Origin: Haloarcula salina
Lineage (GTDB): Archaea; Halobacteriota; Halobacteria; Halobacteriales; Haloarculaceae
Reading direction: 5' to 3'
Length of the DNA: 64,000 bases
Assembly (NCBI RefSeq): GCF_010119195.1
Contig: NZ_WRXL01000005.1
Span: forward strand, 186,001-250,000
Made by a program: the position numbers and the translations under genes. Within the stretch, counting starts at the first letter, position 1. Every line of letters begins with the position of its first letter. The notes beneath the pieces were generated by a model that worked only from the letters and a program-made list of their open reading frames with translations, did no database searches and had not been told where the DNA came from. Positions 1-8,917 of the stretch are shown piece after piece.

Positions 1-720
1 CCGTGCCCCGCTCCCGCTGGAGATGTGGACGACGTGGAGCGGACAGTCGGCGTACTCGGCGAAGTAGCCCGCCCGGGAGATGCCGTCGAGTTCGGCCTCG
101 ACCGGCCGAGAGTCCATGTACACGTCGGGGTCGTCGCCGTCGATGGTCGAGCGCGCATCGTCGAGCAGCCCCTGCGTCTCGCAGTGGACCCGGACCGTTC
201 CGCCCGCCTCGCCCACCCGGCGCATCAGCCGGGCGATGGCCGCGTCGCTCGCCAGGTACGGGTCGGCGGTGAAGGTCTTGAAATCCGCCGTCCCCGCCTC
301 GACGAGCCCGTCGACGTCGAGGTCGGGGTCCCGGACGTTGCCCGCGACGAGGCCGAAGTCGACGTGGGCCAGGTCGGCGCAGGTCGCGGCTTTCTCCCGG
401 AGCGCCTCGGGCGTCGTCACCGGCGTCTGGGTCGGCAGTTCGACGACGGTCGTCACGCCGCCGGCGACGGCGCTGGCCGTCTGCGAGGCGAAGTCGATGC
501 CGTCGGGAAAGAGGTCGTCGTCGTGCATGTGCGTGTGCACGTCGAGCGCGCCCGGGAGCGCGACCATGCCGTCGGCGTCGACGACGGTGTCCGCCGCTCC
601 GGCGTCGGCCGCGGCGTCAGGACCGACGGCGTCGATGAGCCCGTCCGAGACTGCGATCGCCCCGCGCTCGACGCCCGCCGGCGTCACCACCCGCGCCCGC
701 TCGACGAGGAGGTCCGTCAT
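1..720 (-). CDS. Cyclic amidohydrolase of the dihydroorotase/allantoinase/hydantoinase family, C-terminus outside window
   Basis: The reading frame opens with ATG at 720 and stays open for 240 codons to the window edge, so only the N-terminal part is present. The start reads MTDLLVERARVVTPAGVERG. The metal-binding HxH pair is at residues 62-64 (GALDVHTHMHDD). ADFKTF looks like the site of the carbamylated bridging lysine, and the later metal histidines appear in VRVHCET and in LHVVHISSGSG. Members of this family hydrolyse cyclic amides such as dihydropyrimidines, hydantoins, allantoin or dihydroorotate. The substrate cannot be fixed from this fragment. It is divergent from the SsnA-like gene at 866, which favours nucleobase or cyclic-amide catabolism over pyrimidine synthesis, but that is inference. 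Confidence 0.85.
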   Translation of the reverse strand, partial: MTDLLVERARVVTPAGVERGAIAVSDGLIDAVGPDAAADAGAADTVVDADGMVALPGALDVHTHMHDDDLFPDGIDFASQTASAVAGGVTTVVELPTQTPVTTPEALREKAATCADLAHVDFGLVAGNVRDPDLDVDGLVEAGTADFKTFTADPYLASDAAIARLMRRVGEAGGTVRVHCETQGLLDDARSTIDGDDPDVYMDSRPVEAELDGISRAGYFAEYADCPLHVVHISSGSGAR

Positions 721-865
721 GCCCGAGACGGGGGCGCGCAGCGAGAAAACAGTTGGTGTGTGCGCAGTCACACATCGGAGACACATCGGTGTTGGCGCGC
801 CACGCCGGGCGGAGCGACCGCGTGCCGCGGATAGCTTTTAGTCGCGCGGCGGTATCCTCGGACCT

Positions 866-2164
866 GTGATACTGAACGCAGGCACGCTCGTCACGATGAA
901 CGACGAGCGCGAGGTCCGCTCCGAGGTCCACGTCGTCGTGGAGGACGGCGAAATCGTCGCCATCGAGGACGGCTACGCGTCTGGCGAGGACGCGGTCGAC
1001 GCCCGCGACGAGGTCGTCATCCCCGGGCTGGTGAACTGCCACACCCACATGTACGCGCTCCCGATCCGCGGTGCGCCCCTCGACGCCGCGCCCGAGAGCT
1101 TCTACGAGGCGCTCGTCGACATCTGGTGGAACGTGGACGAAGCGTTCACGGAGCGTGACGCCCGCCTCTCGGCGCTCGGTTCCTGTGCCGAGATGCTCGA
1201 GAGCGGCGTCACGACGTTCTGTGACAACTACTCCGGTCCGAACACGCTCCCCGGCGGCCTCGACGCCGTCGCCGAGGGCGTGGCCCAGACGCCGATCCGC
1301 GGGATGATAACGTTCGAGACGACGGCCCGCAACTCCGAGGACGAGGCGATGGTCGGCATCGAGGAGAACCAGCGGTTCGTCCGCGAGGGCGAGGACGACT
1401 ACGACCGGGTCTCGGGCCACTACTGCCTGCACACGCTGTTCACCAACACCCGACCCGTCGTCGAGGAGTGCGTCGACCGGGCGACCGACGACGACCGGCC
1501 GATCCAGATCCACCTCGAAGAGGGACTGGTCGACGTCCACGAGTCCATCGCCGAGTACGGGAAGCGGCCGGTCCCCGCGCTGGCGGACATGGGCTTCTTC
1601 GACGCCGAGGTCATCGCCGCCCACTGCGTCCACTCCACGGAGACCGAAATCGAAATCCTCGCGGACCACGACGTGAGCGTCGCGCACAACCCCTACTCGA
1701 ACATCAACAACGCTGTCGGCATCGCCGACGTGGAGACGATGGAAGCCAACGGACTGACCATCGGCATCGGCGACGACGGCTGGGACCCCGACATGTTCGA
1801 GACGATGCGCTCGGCGGTCGGCATCCACAAGCTGAAACAGAACAACCCCAGCGGCTTCGACATGGCCAAGGCCCTGGAGTGGGCGACGATCGGGAGCGCG
1901 GAAGTCCTCGGGATGGACGACGCGGTCGGCAGCGTCGAGGTGGGCAAGCGCGGCGACTTCGTCACGCTGGATCTCGGCCCGAACCCCGTCCTCGACGAAA
2001 GCGCGCCGTACTACGTCGTCAGCGCGGCGAGCCGCGCCGACGTGACGCGGACCATCGTCGACGGCGATGTGGTGTACGACCCGCAGACGGGCGTGACCGG
2101 CGTCGACGACTCCGACCTCGACGCCGTCGGGGCCGCGAGCGCCGACCTCTGGAACCGACTCTGA
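866..2164 (+). CDS. ssnA: SsnA-like metal-dependent aminohydrolase (amidohydrolase superfamily)
   Basis: A 432-residue protein of the chlorohydrolase/deaminase branch of the amidohydrolase superfamily. Metal ligands: HxH at residues 59-61 (LVNCHTHMY), His/Glu in QIHLEEG, His in IAAHCVHST, and Asp in GIGDDGWDPDMFE. Several stretches follow bacterial SsnA closely, notably WWNVDEAF, MITFETTARN and the VAHNPYSNINNAVG region. SsnA enzymes act on purine-like or related N-heterocycles, but their substrate is poorly defined. SAH/MTA deaminase or guanine deaminase activity is an alternative. There is no signal peptide, so it is cytoplasmic. The gap of 145 bp to the divergent cyclic amidohydrolase probably holds both promoters. 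Confidence 0.8.
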   Translation: MILNAGTLVTMNDEREVRSEVHVVVEDGEIVAIEDGYASGEDAVDARDEVVIPGLVNCHTHMYALPIRGAPLDAAPESFYEALVDIWWNVDEAFTERDARLSALGSCAEMLESGVTTFCDNYSGPNTLPGGLDAVAEGVAQTPIRGMITFETTARNSEDEAMVGIEENQRFVREGEDDYDRVSGHYCLHTLFTNTRPVVEECVDRATDDDRPIQIHLEEGLVDVHESIAEYGKRPVPALADMGFFDAEVIAAHCVHSTETEIEILADHDVSVAHNPYSNINNAVGIADVETMEANGLTIGIGDDGWDPDMFETMRSAVGIHKLKQNNPSGFDMAKALEWATIGSAEVLGMDDAVGSVEVGKRGDFVTLDLGPNPVLDESAPYYVVSAASRADVTRTIVDGDVVYDPQTGVTGVDDSDLDAVGAASADLWNRL

Positions 2165-2308
2165 ATCGATTGGCCAGCTATTCACACACTTAGGGTGTGA
2201 TAGTATCCGGCCGGGTGTAAACTGTACGTACACGCCGCCACGAGTGCGTATAGTGGCAATTTTGTCTCGTTCCGGCAGGTAAAAGTGTCATTATCTATCA
2301 TAGACAAC

Positions 2309-3217
2309 ATGGTCGTTAGTGACGCCTTTGAAACGCTCACTGCGGTACTCCAGCGCGTCGAGTCGTCCGCCACCGATATCGAAGCCGTCTCGGTCCGCGA
2401 ACAGACGACCCCGGGAGACGAGGAGATCACGGCGGACCTGACCGTCGCGACGCCGGTGCTGGGGGACGCGCACCTGGACGACGACGTCTCGGTCAAGGCA
2501 GACGGCGTCGACGTGCGAGACCGGCGCCTCGAACTCGACGTGACCGTCACGGTTCCCGTCGACGCGACGCTCGACTCGCCGTCGGACGGCGGCGAGTCGG
2601 CCGACGACCTGGCGGAGGCGTTCTCGGACTCGAGCACGGTCCCTGCGTACAAGGACCCCGAAGCGCTCCGGGCCGCGTACGAGACCTGCGACACCTTCCC
2701 GGAGATGACAGAGGCGCTCGGGGCCGACGTGACCTCCGAAACGGTCCGCCGGTACATGGTCGAGTACGACATCCACGATCCGTCCGAGAACGCGGCCCCC
2801 ACCGGCGGTCTCGACCTCTCCGATCCCCAGTCGAACGACTCCGAGCCACGGGCGGACGCGACAGAGCCATCCGAGACGGAACCGGCCACTGGATCGGCGA
2901 GCGACGAGAGCGACGACCTCGGCGAGCGCTCCGTCGCCGCCCTGCTCGCGGAGGACGGCGAGGACAGCGACGACAACCTGGTCGCCGACGGCCTCGGCGT
3001 CCCGCAGGGCTTGACCGTCGCCGAGCTCGCGGCGACCGTCAATCAGTCCGATTCGATCCACGCGGTCACCCGGCGACTCGACCTGAGTCAGGGACACGCC
3101 CGCCGACTGCTCTCGGAACTCGATCTCCTCGACCTCGTGACCCACCGCCTGGCGGCCGGCCAGATACGCGTCTCTCACGCCGAGATCCAGCGGCGAATCA
3201 CGACAGAGACCCACTGA
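2309..3217 (+). CDS. Haloarchaeal putative DNA-binding protein with two HTH-like segments
   Basis: I chose the ATG at 2309 (MVVSDAFETL); a GTG at 2285 would add eight residues. The protein is about 302 residues. The N-terminal third is rich in beta-type acidic sequence (DITADLTVATPVLGD and similar). A central segment around EALRAAYETCDTFPEMTEALG...SETVRRYMVEY looks like a homeodomain-type HTH. An acidic low-complexity linker follows (residues about 165-220). The C-terminal segment, with LTVAELAATVNQSDSIHAVTRRLDLS and GHARRLLSELDLLDLV, looks like a winged helix. I do not recognise a named family beyond that. A role as a transcription regulator is inference from the HTH patterns. Confidence 0.7.
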   Translation: MVVSDAFETLTAVLQRVESSATDIEAVSVREQTTPGDEEITADLTVATPVLGDAHLDDDVSVKADGVDVRDRRLELDVTVTVPVDATLDSPSDGGESADDLAEAFSDSSTVPAYKDPEALRAAYETCDTFPEMTEALGADVTSETVRRYMVEYDIHDPSENAAPTGGLDLSDPQSNDSEPRADATEPSETEPATGSASDESDDLGERSVAALLAEDGEDSDDNLVADGLGVPQGLTVAELAATVNQSDSIHAVTRRLDLSQGHARRLLSELDLLDLVTHRLAAGQIRVSHAEIQRRITTETH

Positions 3218-3321
3218 GTCGGCGATCCGTGTGTCGAACGCCCCGCGTAGCGCCAGCTGCGCCTGTCGGTGACGGGATGACAGGGGAACAACTATTGTCA
3301 CGTGTCAGAAAGACATGGCAA

Positions 3322-4188
3322 ATGGCAACGATTCGCGTGCGCGACTGGACGAAAGAGCAGATCGAGCGGATCCGGGACGCCGAGTCGCACTCCTCGCACG
3401 ACTCGGTCATCAAGTCCCTCCTGAAAGACCGCAAGCTCGCCCAGTACGTCGACGAGCCGGCCGAATCGGGACGCGACCAGACCACCGAAGCCGAGGCCGA
3501 GAACGCGGCCCCGGACAAACCCTTCGAGGACCTGACCGTCCTGACGGAGTTGCGACAGCCCGAGAACGGGGTCGTGTTCCTGTGGTGTCCCAGTTGCGGC
3601 AACGAGCTCGCTCACCTGACCGTCGAGACGCCGCTCGGCGTCTCCGTCTTCGAGACGGAGTGCCAGCGCTGTCTCACCCATCTCGACAGCCACGCCGTCG
3701 TCGCCATCGAGATCGGCTATCCGATCGAACAGAAGCTCATGGACGACGACCTGCAGTCAGACCTCAAGGAGTGCGTGCTCGACTACTGGGACCGCACGCT
3801 CGACGCCCGCCGCGACGATGACGACGGCCCCACCGAGGACGCGACGGACATCGACCGCCTGGTCTGGCAGTTCGACCAGTACCGCCGCGACTTCTCCTGG
3901 GACTGGCCCGCCGACAGGCCCGTCGTCGGCCTCGATGCCGGCACCACCTACCGCGACACGCGGACGGACGAGCGCGTTCGGGTCCTCGAACCCGTCACCG
4001 ACAACCGCAACGCACTCGACGCTTTCGAAGTCCGCCGCTACCCTGCCGACACCGACCCCGAAGCGGCAGACCCGGACACCGAACTCCTCGACCCCACAGA
4101 CATCGTCCGCCTCGTCCGAGACCGGCGACTGATACTCGACGATCCCAGTCCGTCGGCCGACCGCGAGCCGCCCGAACCGTCCGCGTGA
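3322..4188 (+). CDS. Haloarchaeal protein with RHH-like N-terminus and zinc-ribbon motif
   Basis: Start at ATG 3322 (MATIRVRDWTKEQIERI), chosen over the upstream in-frame start at 3229 because the upstream residues look non-coding. The protein is 288 residues. Residues 1-45 (IRVRDWTKEQIERIRDAESHSSHDSVIKSLL) resemble the ribbon-helix-helix antitoxin/regulator pattern. Two CxxC pairs, WCPSCGN and CQRC, are about 28 residues apart and suggest a zinc ribbon. The remainder is acidic, with an aromatic segment (FDQYRRDFSWDWP) and no recognised catalytic motif. It follows the HTH protein ending at 3217 with a 104-bp gap. I would call it a putative DNA-binding or regulatory protein of unknown target. 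Confidence 0.7.
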   Translation: MATIRVRDWTKEQIERIRDAESHSSHDSVIKSLLKDRKLAQYVDEPAESGRDQTTEAEAENAAPDKPFEDLTVLTELRQPENGVVFLWCPSCGNELAHLTVETPLGVSVFETECQRCLTHLDSHAVVAIEIGYPIEQKLMDDDLQSDLKECVLDYWDRTLDARRDDDDGPTEDATDIDRLVWQFDQYRRDFSWDWPADRPVVGLDAGTTYRDTRTDERVRVLEPVTDNRNALDAFEVRRYPADTDPEAADPDTELLDPTDIVRLVRDRRLILDDPSPSADREPPEPSA

Positions 4189-4383
4189 GTCGGCGACCGG
4201 CCCCGATCCTGCTCGCCGTTCGAGGATGCCTCGTACCCGTCCGACGAACTCGCTCTTCGGCGTGACCCGCGCGTCTTCCGTAAGGCAGACGCTCGGCTGG
4301 TAGTCGTCCGGACAGTGGCCATAAGGTGTAGCTATACTAAATGACTATGCTATGTAGCAATATCGCGAAGGACGGCGCGTCGA

Positions 4384-4545
4384 TCAGGGGCGCACGTCGA
4401 CGACGAAGTCCGACTGGACCCACGCCCGGTGATTCTCGGTGTCCTGGATGATCGAGATCGGCCCCGAGTCACCGCTGTACTCTATCCAGCGGAATCTGTC
4501 CGAAAGCCCCGTGACCGCGTCTCCGGCGCCGTTTTCACTGTTCAT
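4384..4545 (-). CDS. DUF7331-like small haloarchaeal protein
   Basis: A 53-residue protein starting MNSENGAGDAVTGL at 4545. A longer in-frame ORF reaching 4686 adds an Arg/Pro-rich stretch that looks untranslated. The segment with IIQDTENHRAWVQSD matches the small haloarchaeal family (DUF7331) recognised by a D.EN..AW.QSD pattern. Function is unknown. It lies downstream of a HalOD1 protein in the same orientation, 109 bp away, on the edge of a signalling gene block. Confidence 0.6.
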   Translation of the reverse strand: MNSENGAGDAVTGLSDRFRWIEYSGDSGPISIIQDTENHRAWVQSDFVVDVRP

Positions 4546-4654
4546 CGGTGGTCCTACGGGTCGCATCACCCGGTGCGGCGGGCGGGGGACGTACGGTCGT
4601 CGCGACACCGCTCCAACGGCGACCGGCGGGCGGGCGGAACGAGTCCGGCATCGG

Positions 4655-4960
4655 TCACTCCTCGCCGATGACCGGAGAAGGGTCACAGGTGCCGTCGGCC
4701 GGCCGGACCTCCGCCGTCCCGTCGCCCGAGACCCGGACCTCGTATTGCTCCACCCGGAACGACACTCGGCTGTATCCCCGTCCGTCGGACGTGCTCTCGA
4801 CGAGCGTCGTGAGGGCTTCGACGTCCACGTACTCGTTGAGTGGCGGGAGGTCGAGCGGGTCGACCTCGCGTGCGGTCGCGAGCTGGTCAGTGATCGAGAG
4901 GAGCAGTGACTCGGAAGCGCCGTCGTCGCCGGCCGTCTCGTCGAATCGGTCGTACGCCAT
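4655..4960 (-). CDS. HalOD1 output-domain protein
   Basis: A 101-residue acidic protein. The core has DPLDLPPLNEYVDVEALTTL, then VSFRVEQYEVRVSGDGTAEV. This is the pattern of the HalOD1 domain, which haloarchaea use as an output module of sensor proteins or as a stand-alone small protein. There is no catalytic motif. It sits next to two very large PAS/GAF regulators and a DUF7331-like gene, which supports a signalling role. A second HalOD1 protein is at 16787. Confidence 0.75.
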   Translation of the reverse strand: MAYDRFDETAGDDGASESLLLSITDQLATAREVDPLDLPPLNEYVDVEALTTLVESTSDGRGYSRVSFRVEQYEVRVSGDGTAEVRPADGTCDPSPVIGEE

Positions 4961-5053
4961 TACGACATCCTACATGCTTCAGCCGCATACGCGTCCTCAC
5001 TAAGGACATACCCCGTGTCGGTGAAGGGGGCTATATTCCTAGCCCGTGTCGGA

Positions 5054-8000
5054 TCACTCCTCGAACACCTGAGAGAACAGCTTCCGTTCGCCCGTCCTGA
5101 TGTGGCGACTGACCGTCGGCTGTGCGATGTCCAGCAGGTCGGCCAGTTCCTTGCCGCTCGTCTCCCGCGGCCACTCGAAGAAGCCGCTGAAGTAGGCCGT
5201 CTTGAGGACTTCCAGCTGGCGCTCAGTCAGGCGGTCGCGGTAGTGAGCCTCGAACTCGGCCATGGTCTGGACCGGACGGTCGTACTCCTTCCGAGAGACG
5301 AGTTCGGCGCTCTCGTACTGACCGGTGAACATCCGGACGAACGACTGCACGTCACCGCTCTGTGGAATCTCCACCGTCACGGTTCCGCCGTCGGCCCCGG
5401 CCGTGACCACCGTCGGGTGGACGCCGTACGAGAGGAGCTGGGAGAGGAATCCGTTCTCGGAGACGAGCGCCTCGTAGCGACCGCCCTCTTCGGTCTCCGC
5501 CAGCAGACTCACCTGTTCGATGGCCGGAATCCGGTCGGCGAACTCGGAGACCTGCTCCGGGTCGGCGTCGGAGACGGTGAAGAAGGCCCGCAGATCCCCG
5601 TCGCCGTGTTCGACGAGCTCCTCGAACTCGAACGTGCTGTCGGTCTGGCTCGCGAACGCCAGGGCGGGAATCGACTCGTCGTCGAGGTGAAAGGAGAGTT
5701 CGACAGCGCCGTCGCTGACCAGCGCCTTCTTTCGCTCGAAGGCGTTGATCGCGTAGCCGACCATCTCGCCGAGCTCCCCGAGCACCGCGACCTCCATCTC
5801 GTCGAACACGCCCGGTTCGTCGGCGTAGAGGTGCAGGATTCCGTAGACGGTGTCGCGGTACGCCAGCGGGACGGCGATGCTCGCTCTGTATCCCCGCTGG
5901 AGCGCCTGGGTGCGCCACGACTCGAACGGCGGCTCGGTCTGGAGCGAGTTCTGGACGGCCGGCTCGCGGGACCTGAAGGCGGTCCCCGTCGGCCCGCTGC
6001 CGGTCTGCTCGTCGCCGGTGGTGACGGTGATCGTGTCCAGATACCCGTCCCCTCGGCCGGCGCTCGCACGCGGGACGATCTCGTCGCTCGCGGCTCGCTG
6101 CTCGCCGATCCAGGCGAAGACGTACGGCTCCGAATCGACCAGCTCCGAGCAGACGGCGGTCTCGATCTCGTCGCGCGTCGACGCCTGCGTCAGCTCCTGA
6201 GTGAGGTCACGTATCACGCGGTTGAGGCGACTGAGCCGTTCGAGCGACTCGTTGCGATCGGCCAGCCGCTCGTTCTTCTCCTTGAGCGACTGCTCGCGGT
6301 CGACGCGATCGAGCGCGGCCGTCGCGTTCGCCACCAGGATCCGAGCGACCATCACGTCCGTCTCGGTGAAGGCGTCGGCCTCGGTCGAGCCGGCGGTGAA
6401 GACGCCGTGGCTCCCGACGTCGAGGAGCACCGCGCTCTCCAGCGGCGTCTCGTCGGCGTCAAGGGACGGCTCCGCCGAGAGGTCGCCGATAACTCGGCCG
6501 TCGCTTTCCGTGAATACCTTCCACGGCACGCCCCACTCGGACGCGAACAGCGGGTCGCTCCCGACGAGGTCCTCGAGGGGCGCGGTCGCCGCGCCCCGGG
6601 TCAACTGTCCGGTCTCCTCGTCGTAGTACTCGAGGGTCACCAGCGGCAAGCCGAGCATCTCTCGCGCCCCGCTGACGACGATGTCCGCGACTTCGGTTTC
6701 CGTCTCAGCGACCGTCAGTGCCTGCCCGATCTCGTTGAGCGTCGCGAGACGTTCCTCGCGGCGCTTGCGCTCGGCGATGTCGCGAACGATCCCGACCCGC
6801 CCGTGTCTGCCGTCCGCCAGTTCGAACAGCGAGATGCGCGCCTCGACTGGGACGGTCTCCCCGTCGGCGGTCTCGAGCGTGGTTTCGAGCGTGGCCTGTT
6901 CGGACCCCGTGTCCCGGATCTCGCCTTGCAGGTCCCGCGCGACGTCGGTGACGCCGGGATCGATGACGTCGCTCGCGGGCCGCCCGAGCAGTTCGTCGCG
7001 GTCGTAGCCGAGGAGATCGGTGTAGGCGTCGTTGACCAGCACGAATCGCTCCTGGTCGTCGAGGGCGTACACGCCGTCGCCAACGGTTTCGACGACGGCC
7101 TCGTACCGCTGGAGCTGTCGTTCGCGGCGCTTTCGGGCGGTGACGTTCTGGAGGGAGAAGACGCCCGACGTGGCCTCGCCGTTCTCGCCCCGCAACGGTG
7201 CCCCGCGCACCGAGAGCCAGCGCGTCTCCCCGTCGATCTCGACGCTGGCCTGCCCGGACAGCGTCTCGCCGTCCTCGACGACGCGCTGGTAGGGCCGGCG
7301 GTCGTCGTCGATCAGTTCCCCGTCGAAGGTGAGGGGTTCGAGCGAGAGGTCCGCCTCGGTGAGCGGGCCGTTGTACCCGTCGATGGCCAGGATCTCGGTC
7401 GCCCGGTCGTTGAGGTATCGGAACGTGCCGTCTTCGTCGATGATGGCGATCCCGACCGGGCTGGTCTCGAGGATGCGGTCCTTGAGGCTCCGTTCCTCGC
7501 GGAGAGCGGTCTCGGCGCGCAGGCGCCCCATGAGTCGGCCGAGGTCAGCCGCGATCGTCCGCGTCGCCTCCAGCATCTCCTCGTCCGGTTCGCGCGATTC
7601 GGCGAGGAGGAAGACCATGACCGCGACGACCGTCCCGTCGGTGACGATGGGGACGGCGAGCGCCGCGCGCAGTCCCGCCGAGACCGCTTCGGCCTCGCGT
7701 TCGAAGCCCGCGTCGTCGGTCACGTCGGTGAGCCACTCCGCCGCCCCGGAGTCCCACACCCGACCCACCAGTCCGTCGTCCCGCGTGAAGGAGACGGGCG
7801 ACGTGGCGTCCTGGAACGACGCGGCGGCATCGGACGTGGCGTAAGCCTCCGAAACGCGCTCGAAGTGCTCGTTCTCGGTCTGTACCCAGGCTTCTCCGTA
7901 CTGCCAGTCCATCGCCGACCCGACGGCGTCGAGGGCGGTTTCGAGCCCGTCCTCGAACGAGTCCGCCTGGAGGATGCGCTGGGTCGTCTCGCGGTACAGC

Positions 8001-8797
8001 GCGCGCTCGGCTTCGAGTCGTTTTCGCTCCGTGACGTCCCGGATGATCCCGGTGAAGTACCGGTCCGTTCCGGTCGTGAACTCCGCGAACGAGATGCTCA
8101 GCGGGATTCTATGGCCGTCTGCGTGTTGCCCCGGTAACTCGATGGCGTCCCAGTCGAGGGTCCGCTCGCCCGTTCGGAGGTAGCGCTGGATCCCCTCGTG
8201 GTGACTCGCGGCGAGGTCGTCCGGCATCAACGCCGTGAGCGGTTCGCCGACGAGTTCGTCGGGGTCGTATCCGAACACGTCGGCGACCGCGGGGTTCGCG
8301 TACCGGATGGTGCTCGACTCATCGATCGAGACGATGGCGTCGGGCGTCGCCGACGAGAGCGCTTCCATGTGGCGGGTCGTGTGGGGCGTCCCGGCCTCCC
8401 GCGCCCCGTCTCCGAACCGCTCTCGCAGGTGGTGTTCGACGACGCGGTGCTTCTCCGGACCGGTGTCGTGGACGAATCTGTCGATGCCGGCGTCGTACGC
8501 GCGTTCGACGAGGTCGGGATCGCTGTCAGCCGAGACGAGGATCGTCAGCGCGTCCGGGTTCGCGTCGCGGTAGTGAGACAAAACCGAGATCCCGTCGCCG
8601 TCGGCGAGGTCGTACTGCGAGACGACGACGCCGGGGCTGGCCGCCGACGTCTGTTTCGCCTCGGCCGCGCTCTCGACGGCGAGGCGCTGGACGGAGACAT
8701 CGACAGCCGACAGATAGTCGCGGACCGGCTCAGACGCGAAGACTCCCGAGTCGACGTCGAGGAGCGTGAGGGAGACCGCGTCGTGGTCGATACGCAT
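5054..8797 (-). CDS. Bacterio-opsin activator-type sensor regulator: pseudo-receiver, PAS, GAF, HTH_10
   Basis: A 1247-residue cytoplasmic sensor-regulator starting MRIDHDAVSLTLLDVDSG. Approximate domain order: receiver-like fold 10-125; PAS 140-255; GAF 275-420; PAS 430-545; PAS 555-675; GAF 680-850; GAF and bacterio-opsin-activator region 870-1180; C-terminal HTH_10 near 1190-1245 (LTERQLEVLKTAYFSGFFEWPRE, then the recognition segment AQPTVSRHIRTGERKL). Such proteins sense small molecules, light or redox in the PAS/GAF modules and bind DNA directly. The receiver-like domain lacks the phosphoacceptor Asp: VVSQYDLADGDG has Gln where haloarchaeal receivers have VVSDYD. It follows a paralogous gene ending at 8918, in the same orientation. 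Confidence 0.9.
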   Translation of the reverse strand: MRIDHDAVSLTLLDVDSGVFASEPVRDYLSAVDVSVQRLAVESAAEAKQTSAASPGVVVSQYDLADGDGISVLSHYRDANPDALTILVSADSDPDLVERAYDAGIDRFVHDTGPEKHRVVEHHLRERFGDGAREAGTPHTTRHMEALSSATPDAIVSIDESSTIRYANPAVADVFGYDPDELVGEPLTALMPDDLAASHHEGIQRYLRTGERTLDWDAIELPGQHADGHRIPLSISFAEFTTGTDRYFTGIIRDVTERKRLEAERALYRETTQRILQADSFEDGLETALDAVGSAMDWQYGEAWVQTENEHFERVSEAYATSDAAASFQDATSPVSFTRDDGLVGRVWDSGAAEWLTDVTDDAGFEREAEAVSAGLRAALAVPIVTDGTVVAVMVFLLAESREPDEEMLEATRTIAADLGRLMGRLRAETALREERSLKDRILETSPVGIAIIDEDGTFRYLNDRATEILAIDGYNGPLTEADLSLEPLTFDGELIDDDRRPYQRVVEDGETLSGQASVEIDGETRWLSVRGAPLRGENGEATSGVFSLQNVTARKRRERQLQRYEAVVETVGDGVYALDDQERFVLVNDAYTDLLGYDRDELLGRPASDVIDPGVTDVARDLQGEIRDTGSEQATLETTLETADGETVPVEARISLFELADGRHGRVGIVRDIAERKRREERLATLNEIGQALTVAETETEVADIVVSGAREMLGLPLVTLEYYDEETGQLTRGAATAPLEDLVGSDPLFASEWGVPWKVFTESDGRVIGDLSAEPSLDADETPLESAVLLDVGSHGVFTAGSTEADAFTETDVMVARILVANATAALDRVDREQSLKEKNERLADRNESLERLSRLNRVIRDLTQELTQASTRDEIETAVCSELVDSEPYVFAWIGEQRAASDEIVPRASAGRGDGYLDTITVTTGDEQTGSGPTGTAFRSREPAVQNSLQTEPPFESWRTQALQRGYRASIAVPLAYRDTVYGILHLYADEPGVFDEMEVAVLGELGEMVGYAINAFERKKALVSDGAVELSFHLDDESIPALAFASQTDSTFEFEELVEHGDGDLRAFFTVSDADPEQVSEFADRIPAIEQVSLLAETEEGGRYEALVSENGFLSQLLSYGVHPTVVTAGADGGTVTVEIPQSGDVQSFVRMFTGQYESAELVSRKEYDRPVQTMAEFEAHYRDRLTERQLEVLKTAYFSGFFEWPRETSGKELADLLDIAQPTVSRHIRTGERKLFSQVFEE

Positions 8798-8917
8798 GAC
8801 TGTTCACTGTCCTCTCTCGTGGAAGTACACCAGGCCTAATCGTATAGGCTTTTGACACGATCGGGACAGAGAGCATGAGTAGGAAGGCCCGACGACGCGA
8901 CGAGCCGCGACCGCCGA

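Noticed and set aside
617-2233. 538-codon - strand ORF
   Set aside because: Antisense of the SsnA-like gene; the sense strand has all metal-binding motifs.
5015-8137. 1040-codon + strand ORF
   Set aside because: Antisense shadow of the PAS/GAF regulator caused by high GC3. Its translation is rich in Arg, Val and Gly with no domain.
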